From Hymenoscyphus infarciens (lineage: Eukaryota; Ascomycota; Leotiomycetes; Helotiales; Helotiaceae): DNA of 46,746 bases. The first letter of the stretch is position 1. Each line of letters starts with the position of its first letter. The notes under the pieces are model-generated. The model was not told where the DNA came from and did not search any database. It saw nothing but the letters and a program-made list of their open reading frames with translations. The DNA lies in contig LLCB01000393.1 of assembly GCA_001414345.1 (NCBI GenBank), positions 1 through 46,746 of the forward strand, in the 5' to 3' direction. Shown in pieces: positions 1-12,422 of this stretch. The translations under genes and the position numbers were made by a program.

Positions 1-2610
1 ATAAAGTAATAAATATAGCCTATATAAGATAGATTTCTAGATATATTTCTATTAATACTAAGTACTAATTTAATAATAATAATATTAGATTAAAAGTTAT
101 AATATAATAGATTAGTATATTAAATTTATTAAATTTTACCTTTTAATTATATATAAAGATTAACTAAATTAATATTTAAAAAATTTAGATTTTATACTAC
201 TTTAGCTAAAATTTATATATATTTCTATAAAACGATTTTATTTATTTAAATAAGGTTTTATATACTTAATTTTTATTTAATTAATATATATATAAGCTTA
301 AAAGAAAGCTTTAAATTAAGGCTTTCTAATAATATAATTAAAACTTAATTCTATAGTATAGATAATTTTTAATCGTGCTCTAAAGATAATAGACTTTGGA
401 TATTTAATTTAGCTTTAATATACGTTCTTATATACTATACTATAATTAGTTAAAATATATTCTAATTATTCATAGATTAAAGAGTATTAATTATAGTTAC
501 TTTAGATATAAAAAAGGTCTTTAAAAGGCTCTCTCTTTCTCTTTAAAAAGTCTTTTATCTTTATCTTTTATATCTATTTTAAAGTCGTTTTATAATTATT
601 ACCTACCTCTTTTTAGTACTAGTTACTAAAAATTTATAACTCTTACTACTACTATTAATACTTTAAAAGTTTAATAACTTTAGTCCTCTTAATTACTTTT
701 ACAATTTTATCTTTTATTTATTACCTCTATATCTTACTTTTTACTAATTTACTATATCCTCTTAGATATTAAGCTCTTAGTCTTATATTCCTTTAGAATT
801 ACTACTAATATTACTTATTTTATCTCGTTTAAGTACTTTAAGCTCTTAGAAGGACCTCTTTAAAACTAAGCTAGTAGTAACTAATATAAGTACGTCTTAT
901 TTAGATCTATAAGAAGTATTCTAAATCCTGAAAAAGCCTACTAAAAGACCTTAAACTAGCTATGTTTAGCTCTATATAATTAATAAGAATTATAAAACAG
1001 TTTATATATAAGAAACTCTTAAATCTAATAATATAATTAGCTTATTAATTTCTTAGTAATAAATCTACTAGCTACTAGGAGTAGTGTTATAAGTACTATA
1101 TTAAGAGATATACTATAAATAGTAGTACTAAAATCATAACTACTTACTTTCTTAAGAATTATCGAATTAATATTAAAACTTTATACTAAAAAGCTATTAA
1201 AAAGAGATAAATTAGTATTAAAGAAGCTATAAATATAGCTTACTAAAACTCTTAAAAAAGGTATAAGATTATATATATAATCTATTCTAACTTTAATAAT
1301 AAGTACTTAGCTATTAATTCTAATACTCTAAAGGTTTTATTTATAAACCTTATTACCTCTTATAACCTTCTTATATACTTTACTAAATATAAGGCCTTTT
1401 ATACTCTTATTTAATATCTTAATAACCTTAAAAGTAATATTCTACTTAAAGTATACTCTATACTATATAACTAGGTTAAGTAATAATACTATAATAGTTT
1501 TACTAAAATAAAGTATTATCTATTAAGATTCTAGTCTAAAATACATATATCTAATAATAGGTAGAAGTTAGATAATAGTCTTTCTATTTAAGAATACGTA
1601 GTCTATAGAGTTAATAAGTTTAGTAACCTAGTAGAAGTAGTACTTAGTATAAAACAAATTAAAGAGTCTTATATAGATAAAAATATAGTACTCTTTTTAC
1701 TTAAAATACTCTAAGATTATAGTATATAAAAACACTTCTAAAAATCCTAAATAAATACTTATTACTTTTAATAAATATATTTATTAAAATTAGCTACTTT
1801 CTTATAAATAATATATCTAATAACAACGTTATACTTTACTAAGTTACTTTAGTACTAAGTAAAAGTAATATAAGAGGCTAAGCTAAGTACTACTAAATTC
1901 AATATATATACTATATACTCTATCTTACTACTAAAGATATAGCCTCTAAAAAGTATATAGATTTTAAGCTTAAGATAAACTAATTAGAAGATACTTACTC
2001 TTAGAACCCTTTATAGAGGTTTAAAGTTTATAATACTCTTAAACACCTCTTTAAGTTTATAAAAAAGATATATATAAGTATAGTATTATATAACGAATTT
2101 AAGAAGTTAACTAAGAGCCTTACTATACTCTAAGCTAATAAAACATACTAGATATCTTAGTATAAGAGTACTTAAAGAGTAATTACTTTAAAGCTTAAGA
2201 TTAAGCACTTTTAGAATATATATAAGTTTAATCTTAATAATATAATTACTACTTATAATTAGTCTAAACTTAGTTTAGTAAGTATAGTACTACTTTTACT
2301 TCTTAATCTCTTACTAATTTAATTAGATAAGGCTCTTTTTTAGCTCTTTTAAGTACTCTTTATTAATACTTAAAAGCATGTCTAGAACTCTTAATAAAAT
2401 AATCTTAATAATAGACTTTATTCTCTCTCTTTTTAAGAAGGCTTAAAAGAAGTATATTAACGATCTAGTTATACTATCTTTACTTTAAAAAGGTAAATAA
2501 TATCCTCTTCTCTTTCTCTTTTACTTTACTAATAATATCTTAAAGTAGAAAAAGATCTCTAAATACTATAATTTAACTAGGAGATCACTAGTATATACTA
2601 CTATAGTAGT
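1..2610. repeat. AT-rich, ORF-free block (RIP-type repeat relics)
   Basis: Composition is dominated by A and T with very few CpG or CpA dinucleotides, and no reading frame of useful length exists on either strand. This is what RIP leaves of transposon copies in Pezizomycotina. I could not recognise any transposase, gag or pol segment, nor paired termini, so the block is described only as degenerate repeat. It ends at the 5' LTR of the element that starts at 2611. Confidence 0.75.
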
Positions 2611-2782
2611 TGTTAGTATGACTTATAGTTATAAAAGCGATGTAAAAAGAGTTATATTATCGTTCGTATATACCGAGTAAAGCTAGCTACGATGACTACT
2701 TAAGTAGCTCTTAAGCGAGAAGTATATATACCTACGTATACTAATCTAAATCGCTATTTACTCTTAAATATATATACCGATA
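2611..2782. repeat. Left LTR of outer element
   Basis: This direct repeat matches 5912-6083 along its full 172 bp except for transitions. It begins TGTTAG and ends CCGATA. The terminal CA has become TA, consistent with RIP. Confidence 0.85.
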
Positions 2783-4071
2783 CTAGCACTTCTTTAAAAC
2801 GATAGAAGTTACTTAAAAGCTATTAATATCTCTTATCTAATCTAACTAATCATAGCTCTCTATCTATTATCTTCGACTAATAAGGAGCCCTTATTACCTC
2901 TTATTCTATTCTACCTATTCTATAAGCTTATTTATATTAACCTAGATTAAAGTATATATTTCTTTATATTAGTAGGCCTTCGCTAGGATCGTCCTATTAC
3001 TAATTATACTCTAGACGTTTAGTAAAAGTATCGAAGTTATTACTATTACTTAAATTAGAGACAAAGGTTTCAATATCTTTAAAGGTAGTAAAAGTGTCTA
3101 ACTCTTAAAATAATACTTTAAGTTCGAAGTTACTTAGAGGCCTTAGTAGCTTTTAGAGTTAGCTATGTCCGCGCCTCTAGAGCAGTTCTAAAAGAGGTTT
3201 TAGGATATTAGTATTCTAGCGAATCTATAACTAACGAAGTCGACATTAAAGAGAGGTCTATTATTTAATATCTTATCTACTTAGGTATACTTTAAAAGCT
3301 CCTCCTTTTTTATAAGTTTATAGTATTAGATTATTTATTAGATTATTTATTAGATTATTTAACAGTGCTATCTTAGAAACTTCTCTATCCGCTAGTACTG
3401 TTCTAAAAGTTTAAGAAGTTTCAAAAGAGTATAGTTTTATAACTATAGGTTAAAACTTTATAGGACTACTTAGTAGTACTATAATATAGTCCTTATTCCT
3501 AACTCTATTATCTTCGTTATCTTAAGTTTAGATAGTATATAATAGACTAAGGTTAGTAGGACTGTCAAAGTTATTACTAGTAGTATCTAAGGAGGCTAAA
3601 TATTATTATTATTACTATAGTTTTTGTTATCTTTTAGTATATATCTCTATATATTTATAATAGGATCTAAAGACTAATAGACCTAGGTTAGCGGGATTAT
3701 TAAAGTAATTACTAGTAGTATCTAAGAAGGCTGAATATTATTATTATTATAGCTTTTATTATCTTTTAGCGTATTCTACTATATATTTATAACGAGATCT
3801 AAAGACTTTAGTACTAGCTCCCTTAGCTACTATAGCTTTTAACATTTCTTCGTCTAACTACTTAGTTTAGTTAACCTCGGTAGCGGTATTATATAGTATC
3901 TAAGTATACTTATCTATTCTAACCTATACGCCTCTACTATAAAGTGTCTATTATAACTTAGTAGTAGTAGATCGGTGGATTTTAGCGAAGTTATCTTAGT
4001 TCTATCTTTTAAAGTCTACTTAAAACTTATTCTAAAGAAGAAGGTCTTCGTTCTCTTCTTTAGCGTACTTC

Positions 4072-4253
4072 TGTAACAGTCGATTCAAGACTGTAGTAGT
4101 TCGGGTTTCAGACCTGACACGTGACTCCTCACCGCCTGGCAGAATCCTATATATTAGCATCGTTTAGAGCTGTCTTCGCTCTTTACCTTTAGTTTTCGCG
4201 TTAATAACTACGAATAGACTACTTTTCTACTCTACTTCTATCTTATTATTATA
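4072..4253 (+). repeat. 5' LTR of nested element
   Basis: This 182-bp direct repeat is colinear with 5236-5417 without gaps. Its GC content is higher than the surroundings, around GACACGTGACTCCTCACCGC, so the LTR is less mutated than the flanking DNA. Confidence 0.88.
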
Positions 4254-5235
4254 TTAAACTAAAGGTTACTCTAATATATTAGGCTTTTAATCTTACTTCT
4301 ATTCCAGCCTCTCTACTACTAACTCTACGACTCTCTTTTTTTTAAATAGCTCTTAGATACTTACGTATACGCTTTAGAACTCCCTTTTTAAACGGCTTCT
4401 AGATAACTACGTATATGCTTTATAACCTCATAGCTTCGGTCCTCTTTATAAGCACTAAACCTCTTTAAACGACTTCCTAGACCCCTTGCTAGTAACTCTT
4501 AAATTAATACTAAGCTTAAGACCCTCTCTCTCTAACGTCTTCAGACTCTCTTCTAGCGTCTTCGGACCTCCTTCTAGCGTCTTTAGACCCCTTTCTAGTA
4601 TCTTTAGATCCCTCCTCTTCTAGTATCTTTAGATCCTCTCTCTCTATCTTTAAATAGCTAGTATCTAACTACTCTAATAATAGACTCTAATATCGTACGC
4701 TAGATATATAACTTTAGCTCTCTTATTGAAAAGAAATATTAATACGCTCGTATAATCGACGCTTTAACAAGATAGCTTATCTAGCTCGTTATTAGTTATT
4801 CTAAGCCTCTTACTAATAAGAAGGAGCTCTCTTACGCCTCGACGAGAGTAGCTTTTTAAGTAGACCTTCTTACTTTCGGCTATATTATTTTTCAACAACT
4901 CTCGAAGCCTCCTTCTCCTCCTCTACCTAATATTACGAAAGCTCTTCAAGCCTATACTTTAGTAATCGACAAAATCGTAGAAGTATATACTAGTCGCTTA
5001 GCAGATTATATAGATTAGTATTAGAGAGGAAATATAGAGAGTTTTAAGCAACTCGGCGTATAGCTAGCACCTTACTACTTATATAGAGCTAGCACCTTAC
5101 TACTCTTATAGAGCTAGTATCTCACGGCTGCCTTAGTAGAAGAAAGAGTATAGGCTAGAACTAGTAGATATATAAATATACAAGTACACGGGTTTCTATA
5201 GAGCTCGAGAGCGAGCTCTACTAAAGAGAGAGAAA

Positions 5236-5417
5236 TGTGATAGTCGATTCAAGACTATAGTAGTTCGGGTTTCAGACCTGACACGTGACTCCTCACCGCC
5301 TGGCAGAATCCTGTATATTAGCATCGTTTAGAGCTATCTTCGCTCTTTACCTTTAGTTTTCGCGTTAATAACTATGAATAGACTACTTTTCTACTCTACT
5401 CCTACCTTATTATTATA
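5236..5417 (+). repeat. 3' LTR of nested element
   Basis: This 182-bp copy is preceded directly by a polypurine tract and followed by the ACTTC target duplication. It is the partner of 4072-4253. Confidence 0.88.
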
Positions 5418-5911
5418 ACTTCTCTTCTCGTTTAGCTATAAAAATCGTCTCATCTATTTATATTGACTTTAGCTTTAGTACTAGCTTTAGAGCTTATTTT
5501 AGTACTAAAGTTAAAGTCTCCGAAGTCGTTAGAATCAGTACTAGTATATCTGTTATATTATAGATATTATTATTACTTAAATTGAATTTAGATGTTGTCG
5601 AAAGTCTATTTATACTTTACTTAGTAGATTATAAGTAAAAGAGATATCGGGTTTCAGATGAATAGGTGTCTTAGAGAGTATAAATTATCTTAGTAGATAA
5701 GAGAAGGTCGGTAAGGAGTCGATATTCGTAATTAGCGCTTCCTATCTTAAGAAGCGTTTATAATATATTATCGAAGTTATTAAATAGTAGAAGAAGTTAT
5801 AATTAGAGAAGAGAAGTCTACTAGTAATATCAAGTTTACTTTTATATAAGTATGTCTATAGTAGAAATATACAAAGTAACTAAGTATCTAATCTATACGT
5901 CTACTAATTAG

Positions 5912-6083
5912 TATTAGTATAACTTATAGTTATAAAAGCAATGTAAAAAGAGTTATATTATCGTTCGTATATACTAAGTAAAGCTAGCTACGATAACTAC
6001 TTAAGTAGCTCTTAAGTAAGAAGCACGTATACCTACGTATACTAATCCGAATCGCTATTTACTCTTAAATATATATACCGACA
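5912..6083. repeat. Right LTR of outer element
   Basis: This 172-bp partner of 2611-2782 ends in CCGACA and is followed by the target duplication GTAGT. Confidence 0.85.
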
Positions 6084-7630
6084 GTAGTACTCTACCTAGC
6101 TTATAAGTAAGAGTACTTAGAAAAGGCTTAAGAACCTAGCTAGATAGCCTCTACTTAAGCTATAGTAGAAAAACTATAGAATAATAATTATTACTCTAAG
6201 ATAGTATCTAGCTATATAAATAATACTAATATTAACCTTTAGATTACATTATTTAGCCTACTTTATTACTCTCTAGTATCTACCTAAGCACTTAATTTAT
6301 TTACCTAGTTTTTATCTTAAAAGAGAAGTAAGAGTTAAGCTTTAACCCTTGTTTTAACTTTATTTCTTTTTATTTTAACCTTTTAATTTTACCTCTTTTT
6401 AGCTAATACGCTTTAACCTAGGCTTCTCTCTCTTATAGATAATAAGTACGCTTAATATTATACTCTTCTATCTTAAGATATAAGCAAAAGTATAATCGAA
6501 TAGTAGCTCTAACCTACCTAAAAGAAGGCCTATCTTAATCTTTATAAGATATTAATAGATATACTTTCTATTCTATATTTAAGTGCCTTAGTAGAACGCC
6601 TCTAGTCTTTAGCTAAATTAGTAGTTATAGATTAATATAATTACTTTAAGGTATATATTATAGAGATACTTAAATATTTAAAGTCTTAGTATAAGATTAT
6701 ATCTTTTAATCTTATTAGCTAATTCTAGAGTAAAGAAGAGGTATTTAATATATAGAATATACTTTAAGATAGCTTAAATAGGAGTACTTTTACTTATAAG
6801 ATGAATAGTAGGTCTAGTTTTAGTTTAAGTTTTAAGAGGTTTATAAATTAAACTTATTTTCGTTATTTTTTCTAGTAGTATATATTTATTCTTATATTTT
6901 AAGTACTTAGATAGTTATTTCCCTTTATCTAAAGAATTTTATAATATACTATTAATTTATTATTAAATAAAGAGTTATAAGAAGGCTTAGTTATTAGAGT
7001 ACTATTACTAAGCTAATTATTTCAAAAACGTTATATCTAGTAAGTTAGTTATTCTTAATAACCACGTCTTCTAAAAAGAAGCTCTAAACGCTAAAAATTT
7101 AATTAAATACTAATTAGTTACTACTAAACTTCTTATTAAGTTTAAAGTATTATAATTAATTATATACTATAATCTTTATATAAAATATTTAGTAAGGTAT
7201 ACTAAGACCTAGATCTTAGTATAGTATATATATAATATATACCTTAAATATCTATTAATTATATACTAAAAAGCAACTTTTAGCTATATACTTAATTAAA
7301 CTACTAGCTTCTTATAAAATCGCCTAATATACTTAGTTTAGGCTATTTAGTATATAATAAATAACTCCTACTAATTATTTTATTAATATCTATTATTATT
7401 ATTATATAGTTTTAAAGTAATAGAAGAGTATATAAAAAAGTATAAATAGCCTTATTTTAAGAAAAAGTAGGTTTTAGCGCTTATATATTATTAAAAGATA
7501 TACTATATAATATCACGATATTACGATAGTATTATAGTATATTTAGATATATACTACTAGAATATCATAATAATATATTAATCTAAAATACTATAGTATT
7601 TTATTATAATAATACTATCGACTATACTGA
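6084..7630. repeat. AT-rich, ORF-free block
   Basis: This is low-complexity, RIP-like sequence between the outer LTR element and the minisatellite. Several short AT palindromes occur near 7500-7620. I recognise no coding remnant and no paired termini. Confidence 0.7.
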
Positions 7631-8368
7631 AATTTAAACTACTAAAAGTTACTTTTAAAAGTTACTAGTAAATAATTTAAATAAAGACTTTTAATAGTTT
7701 AACTACTAAAAGTTACTAATAAATAATTAGATAGAGTATTTAGAAGTTTAACTACTAAAAGCTACTAGTAAATAATTAAATAGAGACTTTTAGTAGTTTA
7801 ACTACTAAATATTACTAGTAAATAATTAGATAGAGACTTTTAGTAGTTTAACTACTAAAACTTACTAATAAATAATTTAAATAGAGACTTTTAGTAGTTT
7901 AACTACTAAATATTACTAGTAAATAATTAGATAGAGACTTTTAGTAGTTTAACTACTAAAACTTACTAATAAAATAATTTAAATAGAGACTTTTAGTAGT
8001 TTAACTACTAAAAGTTACTAGTATATAATTAAAATAGAGACTTTTAGTAGTTTAACTACTAAAAAGTACTAATAAATAATTAGATAAAGACTTTTAGTAG
8101 TTTAACTATTTAAACCTATTAATAAATAATTTAAATAAAGACTTTTAGTAATCTAACTATTAAAAGTTACTAGTAAATAATTTAGATAAAGACTTTTAAT
8201 AGTTTAACTACTAAAAGTTACTAGTTGAGATTAAGATAGAGACTTTTAGTAGTTTAACTGCTAAAAGTTACTAATAAATAATTTAGATAGAGACTTTTAA
8301 TAGTTTAACTATTAGAAGTTACTAGTAAATAATTTAAATAGAGACTTTTAGTAGTTTAAATATTATAT
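7631..8368. repeat. 50-bp minisatellite with a palindrome in each unit
   Basis: About fourteen head-to-tail units of 50-52 bp are present. Adjacent phase markers (GAGACTTTTAGTAG) lie at about 7782, 7832, 7884 and 7934. Most units contain the inverted repeat CTTTTAGTAG-TTTAA-CTACTAAAAG, so the array is a run of potential small hairpins or cruciforms. Units differ by scattered substitutions and rare 1-2 bp indels. The array ends close to the boundary with normal-composition DNA. There is no coding potential. Confidence 0.85.
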
Positions 8369-9020
8369 AGTATTAATTAAATTATAAATTTATTAAAATA
8401 TTAGTTAATAAAAGCCTTAATATCTTCTAATAAAGTTTCTTCTATTCTAAGGTATTCTTTTTTTAATAGGTAACTTTTTATTCTATAAGAATTTAGACGA
8501 GATCCTCCGACCCTTAGAGCATGCCTGTGGTGTTTCAGTTCTCGTTACCTCTCGCCTTGTCGCAGTACCTCTTACACCAACTCCTGACAACTTCGTTCTT
8601 AGAGATGTTATAAAGAAGGGAAAAATTGCTAGCACGTTCTTAAATATGGTTGTTTACTATTCCATGGTAGTGGCGCAGAATTCAATCAAAGATAACTCCC
8701 CCGCCTTACAAACTTCCCAACTCGACGGCAGTAAAATGCTATACTAAATGGTGATCTGCCCCATAACGCCTACGCTATGTCCGTTTTTGGTTGTCGTTAT
8801 CCATTTTAATTGATCATGTTATCCAAAACTCCCCGACAATGTCAACATTTTCCATTTTGATATCCATCTGTGATCCATTTCAGGGGAATGCTTCCCCCGT
8901 TCTTGAAAGTGGGAACAAGTCTCCCCTATCACACAATGTGAGTTTATCGCTAGTTTGGAGGTTGCTTTAGTCTTTGGCAGCCAGTGCAGTCATCCTTTGC
9001 AACTCCATGTTAGAACGCAA
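8369..9020. other. Transition from AT-rich block to gene island
   Basis: Composition shifts from AT-rich to balanced near 8490. I see no gene, RNA or repeat here beyond the minisatellite tail. The segment lies downstream of the minus-strand gene that ends at 9021 and may hold its 3' flank. Confidence 0.5.
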
Positions 9021-10325
9021 TCAATGTCCGGCGCAAGTGCAGCCCATCTCCTGCTGAATATGGACTCCCTTCTCCTTCCGTGCAGCCTCATGAGCACCGA
9101 GCGCAGGCATTCCAATTTCCTCATACCATTTCATCTTGCCACCTGGATAGTTTTGAATACATTCCAAACACCAGGTGACGGGTAATTCACTTTTGGGAAC
9201 ATAGTATGGAAGAAGGATAGTGTTGTCTTGGGTTTGGTCGATTGGTCCACATTCGTACTCAGCCCATTCATCGTTCACGCGTAAAATTGGCAATCCGTTT
9301 TCCTTTCGGGCCAAAAGATTGATCATCGATATCTTTGGGTTGAATGGTGTACGCTTCTTAGCGTGTTGCTCGTTTCTCTTATGTCGTTTCCGAAGTTGTC
9401 CGATAAGCATGTCAATGTCTTTCTCAAAGGACGAGGTACAAGCCACAAATGGTGTGGCCTTTTTATTGCCCGGAGTCTGCTGATGTTGAAGATGAAGTCT
9501 CCGACGCTTGAAGGTCCCAAGTTTGGTGCCAGGGGCTGTGGCTTGAAAGGTATGGCTTCCCTTGAACTCAATGCCGATCTTGGAAGAACTCAGCCAGAAT
9601 CTAAATCCTACTTTGGGGAAATCCTCATCCTCTGGATAATTCAACCATGAGTGAACGGCCTCTTGGTCAACCTCGTCCTCGCGTTTGCGTTTTTTCAATG
9701 AGTTTGGTTCTGCAATCAAGCCATCAGGCAAAGGAACCACGCCCGCACGGAGCAAAACCTTGATTTCCTCTGGAGTTATGGGAACTGGTCTCGGTTCTTC
9801 GCGATCTTCTGTAGTCTTTGATTTCTGTGTGGTTCTCGTTGCTCTCTCAAGCAGAGTCTCAAGGTTGTCGAGGTTGTGCTTCATCTTACCAAGCGAGGAC
9901 TTTTGTAGAATGAAACCCCTCATTTCGTTTCCGCAAGTGTAATACTTCACGCCAGCATTGACTTGAGGGTGATAACCATTTTAAGCTTGGCCTTCAGGAG
10001 CAATTTTGTAGGATTTTCTCGATTGCAAATTTCCTTCTTGCGTTGTTTCGAAGCGGCTTGCTATTTCATTGGAACCTGGAGCGTGGTTTTCTTTGTCGGG
10101 ATTAGGGGCGTTGTTCATTTCGTCGCCCTCGTTTACAGCATGTCCTTCCCCGTTTCCATTTCTGATGATCGGCTCCGCTGAAAAAGCTCCCTTGCTGATA
10201 TCATTCATTCGGTTGAGTTCAGGTGAGGATTCTGGTGCTGCCACTTTTTCGACAATGTTAGAACCTTGAAATATTAGTGTAAACAACAATTGAGAGCCTG
10301 ACTACCTACCGTCATAAGAAGCCAT
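9021..10325 (-). pseudogene. Unknown WCxxC/CxC family protein, copy A, one in-frame stop
   Basis: Exons 10325-10310 and 10264-9021 (intron 10309-10265, GTAGGT to TTTCAAG) give 418 residues starting MASYD, with one in-frame TAA at 9983-9981. No function is recognised. The N-terminal third is acidic and probably disordered. The C-terminal domain has HSWLN (codons near 9653), a PF block followed by a basic KRHKRN segment (near 9455), WCLEC (9173) and terminal GCTCAGH. These blocks are colinear with the decayed copy at 32626-35453. Cys and His spacing suggests a metal site, which is inference. The stop may come from CAA-to-TAA, a RIP-type change. Alternatives are a missed intron or a shorter protein starting further in, for example from an internal ATG such as 9921. 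Without the stop I would call it an ordinary gene. Confidence 0.6.
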
Positions 10326-12422
10326 GATTCAAAAAAAATATATAAAAATACCAGGGATGCCAACTCTCACACCTGGACCTTTCATTTTGTTAGTGCCGTT
10401 TAGATGAAGCGATGTATAGGAGTGAAGAAGCCAAAAGAGACGCTGTCGGAAAGAAACTACTTGGTGGTTTTAGAAAAAGTGTGAGACTTGTAGACCTCAC
10501 CTTAAAAGTACCTTCAGTGAAGTGAATAGTCTGAATAGTGTGAATCGTGTGGAAATTCACTCAGAGGAAGTTTTGATCTTTGAAGTGAAGTCGAAAAATT
10601 CAACTCTGGAAACTTGAGGTGAAATGAGTAGTCTGAATATTCACTGAGAGCTAGAAAGAGTGTTCCACAGCGAGTGGCAGTCTTAACCACAATTCAAAGT
10701 GAAGTTAAAAACTTTAAACTCTTGCTTTCAAGGTTAGCTTCCACAAAGCGTAACTCGGAGGGGATTCAGACATTTGTTAAAGCTAAACCTCTGAGGCCGA
10801 GAACCTGTGATAGTTCTTCGCCAATTGGAGCTGAAACACTGGAAAGGTTCAAAGACCGGGAAAACGAGATCTTGAAACTTGAGAAAAATAATTGAAAGCT
10901 TCAAGTTCAGGATTAAAGTAAGGGAGCTAAGCGGAAGTAAAACACCAGTGTCTTACTAACCGTAGTGTCAGATAAGAATTGAGACTTAGTTGGTAAGTAA
11001 CTAGTGAAGGGGCATTGAGCTTGAAATGTTATGAGTTGGGAAAGGTTAGAAGATGAGGAGAACGAGAAGAACATTTCTTTTATAGAAGACTTTTGAAGTA
11101 GAATAGCTTTTGATAGGTGTCCTTAAGCGAAGAGGTAACTGGAGTGAAGTGGTAACTATCCAAACTAGTGAGTAGCGATGAAACTCCAGTAGAAGTTACT
11201 AGAATTTAAAGTTAAGTTTCAAATTTCAGTGTAAAACATTTAATGATATATTCTATTTTTATCTTAAAAGTCTCGATTATACGACACAAGTACTACTGAA
11301 ATTAAGCGAGTTTCGAGCTTTCTATTAATGTTTTCTTTTTTTATTAAAATTTATTTATAAAGGATTTGAGTAACAAATCCTAGATTTTAGTAGCTATTAA
11401 AGTCCTTTATACTCTCTGTTTTTGCGAAAGAGTCTCTAATAATAAAAGAGAAATTTTAATTCCACGTTGAGTATAGATTCATTCACAGACTCCTGGCTAT
11501 GAGTACCTTTTTGGACATTCTTTTGAGACTAGTTAGAAGAACATTGGTACTTTAAGTTATGGATATTAGAAATGGTCTCTTTAACATTTATTACCGTATT
11601 TCAAAGCTTCAATCCCTCTCGTTCCCCGGCCTTTTCGTGGCACCTCAAAACTTATCTCCTGTTGAAAAAAAGAGAAGTTTGCTAGCAAGTTCTCATGTTT
11701 TCTATTCTATCATTAAGGTAGTAGTGAGTTCTAGTAAGGATAACATATCTGTCTTATAAGAGGTTTCTAGTATATATAAGAATCCGGTGGTCTAGAGAAG
11801 AGACTAAGCTAGAGGTAAGCACTAGTGATATAGAGAAGAGTTTTAGATTCCTAAAATGCCATGTTTTCTAAGCCTCTATTTCTCACTTTTGGCCTCTAAA
11901 CCAATTGCTGGCTTACTCGCCATCTGATCGCCCACTCGTAGCTTACACATTACACACAAGGTAGTAGTTTACTCGTAATTCTCTTTTAGCCTTGAAATTT
12001 TGTCGTCAGTTTGCTTATCATTTGATGGGTTACTCTTAGCTTATCATCAAATTTTGACCCCCCAACTTTGAAAGTTGGCTTGGTTGTCAATTAATAGCCT
12101 GTTTGTGATCTGATGGTGTATTCGTCACTTAGCTTACTTGTCACTTTACACCGTACTTGTCATTTAATAGCTTATTCGTCAATTAGTAGCTTATTTGCAA
12201 AACTGGAAATCACGTGAAATCATAAGATGCCCGTTTTTTGAATTATGTTCATGAAACGAATGCCATATATCCGTCTCTGTACTGAAAAACAAACATGTAC
12301 CACTTCGACTCGATTGTATCAAAGAAAGCACTTTTACCTCGGAGAATTTTCGCCGATCGGACAGGCCATCGGAGCGAAGACTGGCTGCTTCCTTAACACA
12401 ACGCCTTTCAACAATTCCCCTC
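10326..12422. other. 2.1-kb region without a recognised gene
   Basis: 10430-11220 is purine-rich on the plus strand and carries degenerate GTGAATAGTCTGAATA-type motifs (10518-10650). 11230-11460 is AT-rich. 11920-12200 carries imperfect, spaced copies of a TAGCTTAnTTGTCA-like motif. The open frame at 10674-10895 has no recognisable domain, so I do not call it. The region may contain old repeat debris. Confidence 0.4.
11920..12200. repeat. Degenerate short repeats (TAGCTTAnTTGTCA-like)
   Basis: Variants of TAGCTTAnTTGTCA and TACTCGTnATT recur about every 20-45 bp across this stretch, with many mismatches. They look like a decayed minisatellite. No function can be assigned. Confidence 0.35.

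Larger units (their letters stand above)
4072..5417 (+). mobile_element. Nested short LTR retroelement, 1346 bp, 182-bp LTRs
   Basis: LTRs at 4072-4253 and 5236-5417 are both 182 bp, start TGT and end TATTATA. They differ at eight positions, all transitions. A perfect 5-bp target duplication ACTTC lies at 4067-4071 and 5418-5422. A polypurine tract (AAAGAGAGAGAAA, 5223-5235) sits immediately before the right LTR, which sets the strand as plus. The internal region is only about 980 bp and has no ORF; it contains short CT-rich and GAGCTAGCACCTTACTACT-type tandem motifs. The element is non-autonomous and is inserted inside the 2611-6083 element, so it is younger. No tRNA primer site was recognised. 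Confidence 0.9.
2611..6083. mobile_element. Short LTR retroelement, outer element with 172-bp LTRs
   Basis: Two 172-bp direct repeats (2611-2782 and 5912-6083) frame the element. The left copy starts TG and the right copy ends CA; the partner ends read TA, as expected from CA-to-TA mutation. I count 14 differences between the LTRs, all transitions. The element is flanked by a perfect 5-bp target duplication GTAGT (2606-2610 and 6084-6088). Removing the nested element leaves about 2.1 kb, too short for gag-pol, so this is a non-autonomous (TRIM/LARD-like) or internally deleted copy. No coding frame survives and strand cannot be set. Confidence 0.85.

Noticed and set aside
7631..8368. Regularly spaced palindromic repeats resembling a CRISPR array
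   Set aside because: Units are contiguous tandem copies without unique spacers, there are no cas genes, and the DNA is fungal.
1..8368. A giant transposon (Starship-type) boundary
   Set aside because: No tyrosine-recombinase (DUF3435) captain gene or matching terminal sequences could be seen.
9220..9942. Several plus-strand frames opposite copy A
   Set aside because: They are shadows of the minus-strand frame, which has introns, codon pattern and a colinear paralogue.
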